Assembly (NCBI GenBank): GCA_022008415.1
Contig: JAIRBC010000022.1
Location: 1-64,000 of the forward strand
Length of the DNA: 64,000 nt
Direction of reading: 5' to 3'
Source of the DNA: Cerina litoralis
GTDB lineage: Bacteria > Bacteroidota > Bacteroidia > Flavobacteriales > Flavobacteriaceae
Part shown: piece after piece, positions 18,016-25,385 of the stretch
How positions within the stretch are numbered: the stretch's first letter is position 1
Layout of the letters: every line of letters starts with the position of its first letter
Position numbers and translations under genes: made by a program
Notes under the pieces: generated by a model
What the model saw: only the letters and a program-made list of their open reading frames with translations
Databases searched by the model: none
Told to the model about the DNA's origin: nothing

Positions 18016-18582
18016 CTAGTCGTCGTTTTTGATTACTTCGGCCAGCAGTTTTTTGGCGCGTAGTAATTTTACTTTTACGTTATTAATGGGCTCGTGGAGC
18101 TGATTTGCTATTTCCGCATAGCTTAGTTCATTGAAATACCGAAGATTGATTACTTTTTGGTAATGGGGCTTTAACTTTTTAATGTAGTACAGGAGGGTCG
18201 CCAGATTCTGTTCCTGGATCAACTGGTCCTCGGGACTTGGGGATTCATCCAATACTTTTTTTATTTCATCGGTTTGGGCAATGCCCGGACCGTCGAGTAC
18301 GTTTCTTTTTTGCTTGCGGATTAGATCTATGTGAAGGTTTTTGGAAATTGCGATTAACCAAGTCCTAAACTCGTAGGCATCGTCATAGGAATCCAGTTTG
18401 TCGAACGCCTTGGAAAAAGTTTGGACCGTAATGTCCTCTGCGTCGTTTTCGTTCTGGGTCCTAATGAGTTGAAAACCATATACATCGTTCCAGAAGGTAT
18501 CCAGAAGGGTGCTAAATGCTTTTTGATTCCCAGATTTGGCCCTGTTTATTACGGACGTCAGTGTATCTTCGGTTTTGTCCAA
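18016..18582 (-). CDS. ECF-type RNA polymerase sigma factor, without a neighbouring anti-sigma gene
   Basis: This 188-residue sigma-70 family protein has region 2 (about 25-95: DAEDITVQTFSKAF for core binding and FRTWLIAISKNLHIDLIRK for -10 contact) and region 4 (about 125-185: LRYFNELSYAEIANQLHEPINNVKVKLLRAKKLL). Regions 1.1 and 3 are absent, as in ECF sigmas. The start is TTG; no in-frame ATG precedes it. Unlike the ECF gene at 20046-20612, no anti-sigma gene follows: downstream is the ~230 bp lipA upstream region. The gene upstream encodes a small NqrM-like protein. Confidence 0.9.
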   Translation of the reverse strand: MDKTEDTLTSVINRAKSGNQKAFSTLLDTFWNDVYGFQLIRTQNENDAEDITVQTFSKAFDKLDSYDDAYEFRTWLIAISKNLHIDLIRKQKRNVLDGPGIAQTDEIKKVLDESPSPEDQLIQEQNLATLLYYIKKLKPHYQKVINLRYFNELSYAEIANQLHEPINNVKVKLLRAKKLLAEVIKNDD

Positions 18583-18756
18583 TTCGTTTTTGGTGCTAAG
18601 GGTATAAATTTAGAATGTCGAAAATCGTATTCAGATTTTCAAACGCCCGCTTGCGCCCTGTCGGAAAATTGCTTTTGGGCTGGTATCGGGACGTGGCTCC
18701 CATGTATTTCCAATAGGTATCGGGATGGGAGGGGCGTAATATTATCATTGAAATGT

Positions 18757-18966
18757 TTATTGGACCTCCTGCACGGTTTCTTTTTTGCAGTCCTGTTCAT
18801 CGGGAAGCTTTCCACAAAAACCGCAGGGCTCGTTGCCGCTATTTAGAAATGGACTTTGACTGGCGCAGGTGCCTGCAAACCTACCGTCTTTCTTGGACCA
18901 TATTTTTATAGCGATCCCTGCGAACGCCAATGCCAGTAATCCAATTGTCAAGAGTAATAATTTCAT
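18757..18966 (-). CDS. Small NqrM-like membrane protein with four cysteines
   Basis: The 69-residue protein is one N-terminal transmembrane helix (about 3-21) followed by a short Cys-rich tail with Cys34, Cys48, Cys51 and Cys60 (GTCASQ, CGFCGK). A helix, then an SK/RK-type basic patch, then a Cys-containing tail is the layout of NqrM (DUF539), which helps deliver iron to the Na+-translocating NADH:quinone reductase, so an iron- or metal-handling role is possible. The similarity is by pattern only. No nqr genes are in the window. The ATG at 18966 is chosen over an upstream start because it places the helix at the N-terminus and has two -7 elements just upstream. Confidence 0.7.
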   Translation of the reverse strand: MKLLLLTIGLLALAFAGIAIKIWSKKDGRFAGTCASQSPFLNSGNEPCGFCGKLPDEQDCKKETVQEVQ

Positions 18967-18982
18967 AACAAATTGCTTTGTA

Positions 18983-18998
18983 CAAAGGTACAAAATTA
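18983..18998 (-). promoter_or_regulatory. Two adjacent -7 elements upstream of the NqrM-like gene
   Basis: On the minus strand TAATTTTG (18991-18998) is directly followed by TACCTTTG (18983-18990). Both match TAnnTTTG exactly, and the nearer one ends 16 bases before the ATG at 18966. Confidence 0.5.
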
Positions 18999-19086
18999 GG
19001 AAACCAGATGTTCATTTTTAGAAGTACTTTATGAATTTAATGCTGCAGTTTTATTAAGTTATTACGTCTATTGAACCTGGATTGTA

Positions 19087-19130
19087 AATAACCCGGTAAC
19101 CAAAAAACCCAATAACCCAATAACTCAATA
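19087..19130. repeat. Degenerate 8-bp tandem repeat (AATAACCC-like)
   Basis: Units resembling AATAACCC/CCAATAAC repeat imperfectly and run into the stop codon of the anti-sigma factor gene. The same kind of short degenerate repeat is found beside other gene ends in this window. Confidence 0.6.
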
Positions 19131-19883
19131 AGAAATATTGGCAACGATGTTCTTAACAGTGGGCTTATGGTTGCCACCTTTGGGCTCTATGGTGATATAT
19201 CCAACGGCGTTATCGGCGTACGGCAAGGCCAAGAGGTGATCTTTATCCGAGAAATCCTTTATCACCCCGAGATTTACCATTTTTCCGTTGACCTCTGCCC
19301 ACATTTGAAAACATTGTTCCTCGGGAAGATGAGGAAGGTTCTTGACATTGATGTAGGACAATTTCTTTACTGGGTTAACATACGCAACGGCCTTGAGCTC
19401 TTTAGCTTTTTTATTGCCGTTTACGGGGTATTTTTTGGTCTGGGGATTGTGCAAGACGATAAACTGGTTCCGTATATCCTCTAGCTGTTTTCTCATATCC
19501 TCCTCCATACCCTTGATTTTGTTGGAAACAATAACATTTTTCTCAACAAGGTTTTGATTCTGGTTGTAAAAGAAAAAGGCCGTTCCCGCAAAAAGAAAAG
19601 CGATGAAACTGGCGGCAATAGCGTAAGTAAGGAAGTGCTTTTTGACGGGTCTTTCTTTTCTTATCATTCCTAAAATCCGATTCTTTAGCCCTGCGGGGGT
19701 TTGTAAGGCGTGTAGTTTGGCATAGGTTTCCAGGTTTTCCTGAAGTTCTATATAGGTTTCCCTAACTTCTGGATACATGGCAATATAGCGTTCTACCTGC
19801 AGTGTTTCTTCTGAAGTAGTGCTGCCGATCAAATATTTTTCGAGCAGATCGCTTTCCAAAAACAATTTTATCTTCTCTTTCAT
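19125..19883 (-). CDS. Anti-sigma factor, RskA-like (single membrane span)
   Basis: This 252-residue protein has a cytoplasmic N-terminal anti-sigma region (about 1-80) with LLEKYLIGSTTSEETLQVE, a transmembrane helix (about 85-107), a short coiled coil (110-140) and a periplasmic RskA-like domain (about 150-252) with LPEEQCFQMWAEVNGKMVNLG. RskA-type anti-sigma factors hold an ECF sigma at the membrane until regulated proteolysis. The cognate sigma is the gene just upstream on the same strand (20046-20612), 162 bp away. The N-terminal domain shows no HxxxCxxC zinc motif, so it is not of the ZAS type. Confidence 0.87.
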   Translation of the reverse strand: MKEKIKLFLESDLLEKYLIGSTTSEETLQVERYIAMYPEVRETYIELQENLETYAKLHALQTPAGLKNRILGMIRKERPVKKHFLTYAIAASFIAFLFAGTAFFFYNQNQNLVEKNVIVSNKIKGMEEDMRKQLEDIRNQFIVLHNPQTKKYPVNGNKKAKELKAVAYVNPVKKLSYINVKNLPHLPEEQCFQMWAEVNGKMVNLGVIKDFSDKDHLLALPYADNAVGYITIEPKGGNHKPTVKNIVANISY

Positions 19884-20045
19884 CTGTTGTTATTTATTTG
19901 CCTTAAACGGCCCTGGGTAATTCTTCAATTAACATTTACCCACGAATATTTTATCTTTAACTTTGGTGTACGTGAACCGCGATTTCTGTTGATTACCAGA
20001 ATGTCATGGCCCGTTTCGTCCCAGACATGTTTGGCAAAATCAAAT

Positions 20046-20612
20046 TCAATTTAAAAGGACCTCGAAAAGTAAGGACAACACAAAAGGGCCGTATATTTTC
20101 CTTAATTCCCTAAGTCCGATTTTTAATCTGGATTTGATAGTGCCCAAGGGGATGTCCAGTTCATCACTGGCCTCCTGTTGGGTCATCCCTTGAAAAAATA
20201 GGGCATCTAGCACTATTTGATACTTTGGTTCTATTTTTTCCAAATTTTCACGAACGTCCAAAAACTCCGGGACGGTGCTTTCTACACCTATCGTATATAC
20301 GTTAGAAATATCCATTTGGATTTCCCTATCCGATTTTGTATTCGCACTTCTGAGCTTGTCGATTGCGGTGTTGCGGGTAATCCTAAAAAGCCACGTGAAC
20401 AACTTGGCCTTGGAGGAATCATAAGAATCCGAATTTTTCCAGATTTTGACAAAGCTTTCCTGCAGTACGTCTTGGGCGAGCTCCTCGTTCCGCACCACTT
20501 TGTTCGCCACACCGTAAAGGGTGTTGCCATAGTGTTCGTACAACAGGGAAATTGCCTTCTCGTTACGCTCCTGAAGTAGTTCTACGATATGTTTTTCCAG
20601 GAGGATACTCAT
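20046..20612 (-). CDS. ECF-type RNA polymerase sigma factor paired with the RskA-like anti-sigma
   Basis: This 188-residue ECF sigma has region 2 (about 15-85: AQDVLQESFVKIWKNSDSY and LFTWLFRITRNTAIDKLR) and region 4 (about 130-180: LFFQGMTQQEASDELDIPLGTIKSRLKIGLRELRK). The latter closely resembles the SigK/RpoE-like group that commonly pairs with RskA anti-sigmas. The anti-sigma gene lies downstream on the same strand. The 265 bp between this gene and murB hold no gene I can support. Confidence 0.93.
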   Translation of the reverse strand: MSILLEKHIVELLQERNEKAISLLYEHYGNTLYGVANKVVRNEELAQDVLQESFVKIWKNSDSYDSSKAKLFTWLFRITRNTAIDKLRSANTKSDREIQMDISNVYTIGVESTVPEFLDVRENLEKIEPKYQIVLDALFFQGMTQQEASDELDIPLGTIKSRLKIGLRELRKIYGPFVLSLLFEVLLN

Positions 20613-20877
20613 GAGGACTTGGAATAATTTACATATTTCAAAAGAGTCTCTAAGGTAAACGTTATATTCTTAAATTGATTGTAGAACAAAATATTTCCCA
20701 ATGTTTTGATTTTGAAAACTATAACTTTTTCTTCGCAATAATCGACAATTTTGGTTGGTATCTATTCAAATACTCGGATGTCCGTGCTAAAAATTTCGAG
20801 AACAAGTCTTGCCTTACGGGGTTTATCCAGGTATATCTAGTATCCATTCAGGAGAAACGCAGTTATCGAAGGTAGCA

Positions 20878-21894
20878 CTAGTTGATAATATTGACCTCAG
20901 GACTAATGTTTATTTTAAACCTTTTGAAAACATTTTCCTGAATAGAGACGGCCAAATCCATGATTTCGGCTCCGGTGGCATTCCCATAGTTCACCAAAAC
21001 CAAGGCTTGGTTTTTATGCACCCCGGCATCTTCGAATCTCTTGCCCTTAAACCCGCATTGTTCTATTAGCCAACCCGCGGGAATTTTAAACTCGTTTTCT
21101 GTAATTTTATAATACGGAGCTTCGGGATGGCGATTGGTAAAAATATCAAATTCTTTTTTGTCGAGGATCGGATTTTTAAAGAAACTACCGCTGTTGCCAA
21201 GTACTTTTGGATCTGGGAGCTTGCTTCTTCGAATAGATATTACCGCATCTGAAATGTCTTTTATTGTTGGGTTATTTATGCCGTTATTTTTTAATTCGAC
21301 CTCAATTGCCCCGTAGGAGGTTTGGAGCTTGTGGTTTTTCTTGGTGAGTTTTAATGTTACGGAAATGACTATGTACTTGCCTTTCCCTTCTTTCTTAAAA
21401 AATGAGTCCCGATAACCGAAACGGCATTCCTCTTTGCTAAAGGTCCTGATTGCCAGGGTTTCTGTGTTCATGGCTTCGCAACTAACAAAGACATCCTTGA
21501 GTTCTACACCATAGGCACCGATATTTTGTATGGGAGCGGTGCCCGTATTTCCAGGAATCAAGGATAGATTTTCTAGCCCACCATAACCTTGTTCCAATGT
21601 CCAGAGGACAAGGTTATGCCAATTTTCGCCCGCCATGGCCTTTATGATGGCCACCTCATCGTTTTCTTCGACCATATGGATGCCTTTGAGTCCGATATGG
21701 ATTACCAGGGCCTCAATATTTTTGACGATTAGCATGTTGCTGCCACCGCCTAGTATAACTTTTTTTTGATATTCCTTTAAGCGCAAGGCTTGCTCCAATT
21801 CCTTTACAGTGGTAATTTCACAAAAAAACCGGGCTTTTGCAGCTATGCCAAAGGTATTGTAGTTTTTTAGGGCTACATTATTTCTAATTTTCAT
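20878..21894 (-). CDS. murB: UDP-N-acetylmuramate dehydrogenase (MurB, type I)
   Basis: MurB reduces UDP-GlcNAc-enolpyruvate to UDP-MurNAc with FAD and NADPH in peptidoglycan synthesis. The 338-residue length fits type I MurB. Visible motifs are NTFG at residues 13-16, the FAD loop GGGSNML (about 49-55), the segment GLENLSLIPGNTGTAPIQNIGAYG, the catalytic Ser in GNSGSFFKNP, and the C-terminal PAGWLIEQCGFKG. It starts 16 bases downstream of the aminotransferase gene, so the two are probably co-transcribed. Confidence 0.95.
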   Translation of the reverse strand: MKIRNNVALKNYNTFGIAAKARFFCEITTVKELEQALRLKEYQKKVILGGGSNMLIVKNIEALVIHIGLKGIHMVEENDEVAIIKAMAGENWHNLVLWTLEQGYGGLENLSLIPGNTGTAPIQNIGAYGVELKDVFVSCEAMNTETLAIRTFSKEECRFGYRDSFFKKEGKGKYIVISVTLKLTKKNHKLQTSYGAIEVELKNNGINNPTIKDISDAVISIRRSKLPDPKVLGNSGSFFKNPILDKKEFDIFTNRHPEAPYYKITENEFKIPAGWLIEQCGFKGKRFEDAGVHKNQALVLVNYGNATGAEIMDLAVSIQENVFKRFKINISPEVNIIN

Positions 21895-21910
21895 CGACCT
21901 AGCGAGATTG

Positions 21911-23107
21911 TTAAAACAATTTTTTATATTCCTTAAGGGCTTCGTTTAGAATATGGACAGCCCTTTTTAAGCTTTCCTTCTCCAATACATAAGCGATTCT
22001 GATCTGGTTTTTTCCCAACCCTTCGGTAGCGTAAAACCCGGCAGCGGGCGCCACCATCACGGTTTCTCCGTTTAAGTTGTAATCTTGCAACAACCATCGG
22101 GCAAAGTCGTCGGCATCGGCTATGGGTAGCTCCACTATACAGTAGAAGGCCCCTTGTGGACGTCCCCATTTAATACCGTCAATTTTATGGAGCTCATCCA
22201 GCAATATGTTCCTGCGCGACTCGTATTCCCGGTTTACCGCATTAAAATAGCTATTTGGGGTATCCAGGGCGGCTTCGGCCGCCATTTGTGCAAAAGTGGG
22301 AGGCGACAACCTTGCTTGGGCAAATTTTAACGAGGCCTTTACGACCTCCTTGTTTTTGGAAACCAAATACCCTATTCGGGCACCGCACATACTGTATCTT
22401 TTTGAAACCGAATCTACGATAATGCCGTATTCGTCCATTCCTGGTTCTTGCAAAATGGACCTGTGCTCCTTTCCGTCATAGGTGAATTCCCTATAAACCT
22501 CATCGGAAATCAAGAAGATATCGTGCTTTTTAACGATATCCGCCAGTTTCTTTATCTCTTCCTTGCTGTAGAGATACCCCGTAGGGTTTCCAGGATTACA
22601 GATCAGGATGGCCTTGGTTTTGGGGGATATCAATTTTTCGAACTCCTCGATAGGGGGAAGCGCAAAATTATTGTCAATCTGTGAAACAACGGGCACTACA
22701 ATTGCTCCTGCTGCCGTCGCAAAGCCGTTGTAATTTGCATAGAATGGCTCCGGTACAATTATCTCATCGTCGGTATCCGTTATACTTCCTATAGCAAAGG
22801 ACAGTGCTTCGGAGCCTCCGGTGGACACAATAATGTCTTCGGCTCTTATCTGTAATTGGTGTTTGTGGTAGTATTGGGAAATCTTTTCCCTATAAGTTTC
22901 AGATCCCTCGGATCTACCGTAGGCCAATATTTCCAAATCGTGATCCCTTACCGCATCCATCGCTATTTTCGGGGTTTTAATGTCGGGTTGGCCGATATTG
23001 AGGTGTATTACCTTAATGCCCTTTTTTAGGGCATGCTCCGCAAAAGGTACAAGTTTTCTAATTGGGGACTCGGGCATGGAGCGCCCCTTTTGTGAAATAG
23101 ACGGCAT
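21911..23107 (-). CDS. Class I/II pyridoxal-phosphate aminotransferase (aspartate aminotransferase-like)
   Basis: This 398-residue fold-type I enzyme carries the PLP lysine Lys236 in DSVSKRYSMCGARIGY, together with NPGNPTGY (171-178), the SDEVYREF motif (Asp202) and a C-terminal Arg in NQIRIAYVLE that binds the substrate carboxylate. The group is COG0436, which includes aspartate and aromatic aminotransferases; the sequence alone does not fix the substrate. It precedes murB with a 16-base gap. The upstream region is 317 bp before the divergent aspartyl protease. Confidence 0.92.
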   Translation of the reverse strand: MPSISQKGRSMPESPIRKLVPFAEHALKKGIKVIHLNIGQPDIKTPKIAMDAVRDHDLEILAYGRSEGSETYREKISQYYHKHQLQIRAEDIIVSTGGSEALSFAIGSITDTDDEIIVPEPFYANYNGFATAAGAIVVPVVSQIDNNFALPPIEEFEKLISPKTKAILICNPGNPTGYLYSKEEIKKLADIVKKHDIFLISDEVYREFTYDGKEHRSILQEPGMDEYGIIVDSVSKRYSMCGARIGYLVSKNKEVVKASLKFAQARLSPPTFAQMAAEAALDTPNSYFNAVNREYESRRNILLDELHKIDGIKWGRPQGAFYCIVELPIADADDFARWLLQDYNLNGETVMVAPAAGFYATEGLGKNQIRIAYVLEKESLKRAVHILNEALKEYKKLF

Positions 23108-23424
23108 AAATGCAATTTTTTACAAAAATGGTGAATCAAAACGGAGAAAACAATAATTGAACGCGTTCATTACTAGTTTTATTTAATACCCAAATAAGAT
23201 GTTAAATTTTGTGGGTCGACCGTTTTTTTTATTAAATTTAGAAGTCACAAACTTTTAATAACCAATCAGTTGTGTAAAATGAAGGGATGGGCCATTACAG
23301 TTTCTAGACGCTGACAGAAATGTTAAATGACGAAATTGGCAATCCACGAACACGCATTGGAAATTAATTATTTAAGATGCGAATAATTACATCTGACCAA
23401 TTTAAAGTAAATTATTATTACCTG
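23108..23424. other. Intergenic region between divergent genes (no gene)
   Basis: About 317 bp of AT-rich sequence separate the aminotransferase and the aspartyl protease genes. It must hold promoters for both directions. There are several near-matches to TAnnTTTG but none exact at good spacing. No open frame or repeat here can be supported. Confidence 0.5.
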
Positions 23425-24747
23425 ATGAAACGCGTTGTCCTTCTTTTATGGTGTTTACCCTTTTTTTGCGGGGCGCAGAAATATCACCTGCCCAAGGGGG
23501 AGAAATATCAAAAAATAAGGTTCGAATTGGTCAACAATCTCATGATTATTCCTATTGAGGTCAACGGAACCGAACTCTCGTTTATTTTCGATTCTGGTGT
23601 GAGCAAACCTATTCTTTTTAACCTTTCCAATCAGGATTCCATTCAATTGAAAAATGTCACCGAAATTTCCTTGAGGGGCCTTGGTACCGGTGAGCCGGTC
23701 AAAGCGTTGAGTTCCAAGGGCAACACCTTCAAAATAGGGGATGGTTGGAACAACCGGCAAATGTTGTACGTGATCTTGGATAAGGAACTCAACTTTTCGC
23801 CAAACTTGGGAATTCCCGTCCACGGTATTATCGGATATGATCTTTTTAGGGATTTTATTGTGGATATAGATTATGCCAGCCGGGTTATTAGGTTTTATGA
23901 TCCCGAACTTTACTCCTATAAGAAGAGGAAGAACAGCGAAACGCTGCCCTTGGCAGTACGGAGCAAGAAATCGTATATTGAAGGAACGGTGACCTATGAA
24001 GACCGGGATCATGTTCCCGTTAGGCTTCTCTTGGATACGGGGAGTAGCGATGCTATATGGCTCTTGGAAGACGAGGCAAAGGGATTGGAGATACCGGATA
24101 AGCACTATGAGGACTTTTTAGGGCGCGGACTTAGTGGAGAGGTGTACGGCAAGCGTACCAAGATCAACAATATTCAAATTGGACATTTTGTGCTGAATGA
24201 TGCCAAAGCGGCGTTTCCACATTTGGGAGCTTTTGATCTTGTGTCCAATTTGGACGACCGAAACGGTAGTCTGGGTGGCGAACTTTTAAAAAGATTTAAT
24301 ATTGTGTTCGACTACCCAAATGGAAAGATCACACTTAAAAAAAACAGGTATTTCAACACCCCTTTTCAGTACAATATGAGTGGACTGGACTTACAGCATA
24401 ACGGATTGCGTTATATAGCGGAAAAGATTACCAACGGTCAGGGGGTGTTGTTGGAAAAGGAAAAATCTTTCGGCGATGTGCAGATTCTATTTGAGAATAC
24501 CACCAGGCTTAGTCTAGTACCGGAGATTATTGTTTCGGGTATCCGGGCCGGCAGCCCTGCAGATGAGGCCGGTCTTCAGGAAGGGGACGTTATTTTGGCT
24601 GTCAACGGCAGATCTATCTACAAATACAAACTTCAGGAGGTCATGAAAATGCTGAACGAAAAGGAGGGCAAACGTATACAGGTGCTTATCGAACGTTATA
24701 ATACCAGTTTAAAATTCAGTTTTGTGTTAAAGGATATCTTCAAATAA
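23425..24747 (+). CDS. Secreted retropepsin-like aspartyl protease with C-terminal PDZ domain
   Basis: The ATG at 23425 is chosen because it begins a clear signal peptide (MKRVVLLLWCLPFFCGAQ); an upstream in-frame ATG would add an unlikely hydrophilic extension. The mature 440-residue protein contains two aspartyl-protease half-domains: DSG at residues 56-58 (FIFDSGVS) and DTG at 204-206 (LLLDTGSSD), each followed by the hydrophobic flap-end pattern (HGIIGYDLFRDF and GSLGGELLKRF). A PDZ domain (about 370-440) with GSPADEAGLQEGDVI ends it. Two-lobed single-chain aspartyl proteases with PDZ are known in Bacteroidota but mostly uncharacterised. A bidirectional terminator follows directly. Confidence 0.88.
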   Translation: MKRVVLLLWCLPFFCGAQKYHLPKGEKYQKIRFELVNNLMIIPIEVNGTELSFIFDSGVSKPILFNLSNQDSIQLKNVTEISLRGLGTGEPVKALSSKGNTFKIGDGWNNRQMLYVILDKELNFSPNLGIPVHGIIGYDLFRDFIVDIDYASRVIRFYDPELYSYKKRKNSETLPLAVRSKKSYIEGTVTYEDRDHVPVRLLLDTGSSDAIWLLEDEAKGLEIPDKHYEDFLGRGLSGEVYGKRTKINNIQIGHFVLNDAKAAFPHLGAFDLVSNLDDRNGSLGGELLKRFNIVFDYPNGKITLKKNRYFNTPFQYNMSGLDLQHNGLRYIAEKITNGQGVLLEKEKSFGDVQILFENTTRLSLVPEIIVSGIRAGSPADEAGLQEGDVILAVNGRSIYKYKLQEVMKMLNEKEGKRIQVLIERYNTSLKFSFVLKDIFK

Positions 24748-24778
24748 AAAAGGTCCGCACTTTCGGCGGACCTTTTTA
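24746..24778. terminator. Bidirectional intrinsic terminator
   Basis: A perfect 8-bp stem (AGGTCCGC/GCGGACCT, 24751-24758 and 24766-24773) with a 7-base loop is flanked by A5 and T5. It sits between the convergent aspartyl protease and DUF1573 genes and can serve both. Confidence 0.92.
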
Positions 24779-24797
24779 TCACAATTAATAATTACTG

Positions 24798-25190
24798 CTA
24801 TTTTGCGCCAGAGGTATCTTTTACCTCTCCTTTAATTTTTAACACCTTGGTAGGGGTGTCCGCGTTGGAAATTACGGTTATTGCCTTTCTAATGGGCCCA
24901 ACCCTGTTGGTATCGTATTTTACCTCTATCTTGCCCACTTTACCGGGCATTACAGGGTCTTCTGGTTTTTTAGGGATGGTACATCCACAACTGGAGCTTA
25001 CTTTACTTATGATCAGAGGTGCGTTCCCTGTGTTGGTAAATTCAAAGACTCTTACACCATCACTGCCCTTGGCCACTTCGCCGTAGTCTACAGTTTCGGA
25101 TTTAAATTCAATTTTAGCTTTTTTCTCCTGTGCTTTCAGGCCAAATCCTAGTAATCCAACTAATAAAACTACTACTATTTTTTTCATCAT
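24798..25190 (-). CDS. Secreted DUF1573 domain protein
   Basis: This 130-residue protein has a signal peptide (MMKKIVVVLLVGLLGFGLKAQ) and one DUF1573 Ig-like (ASH-type) domain: ETVDYGEVAKGSDGVRVFEFTNTGNAPLIIS, then SSCGCTIPKKPEDPVMPGK and a final KGEV strand. The CGC pair is a conserved feature of the family. The domain is widespread in Bacteroidota and of unknown function. It is transcribed alone, divergent from valS. A TAATTTTG element on the minus strand at 25317-25324 is a possible distant promoter. Confidence 0.9.
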   Translation of the reverse strand: MMKKIVVVLLVGLLGFGLKAQEKKAKIEFKSETVDYGEVAKGSDGVRVFEFTNTGNAPLIISKVSSSCGCTIPKKPEDPVMPGKVGKIEVKYDTNRVGPIRKAITVISNADTPTKVLKIKGEVKDTSGAK

Positions 25191-25247
25191 TTTATGTTTT
25201 GGGTTAAATTAAATGCGTGAGTATTTTGGAGATTGGTACAAAATACT

Positions 25248-25277
25248 TTTGTTATGTAATAACGTTACTTATTTTTG
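25248..25277 (+). promoter_or_regulatory. Candidate valS promoter
   Basis: A -33 TTTG (25248-25251) and a -7 TATTTTTG (25270-25277) are separated by 18 bases, fitting the Bacteroidota consensus. A second exact -7 match, TACTTTTG, lies at 25244-25251. The resulting leader before valS would be about 100 bases. Confidence 0.55.
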
Positions 25278-25385
25278 TTTCGTATTTCCCATATCTGGAA
25301 AAACTGCAAGTTACCGCAAAATTACAATATTTATCATAATTCAATAAAAATCGCCCAATAGGGTAGTCAAAAACTGTACCAAATT

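Noticed and set aside
20675-20875. 66-codon open frame between the sigma factor and murB
   Set aside because: AT-rich with no family similarity, no signal peptide and no coding bias visible; treated as spacer.
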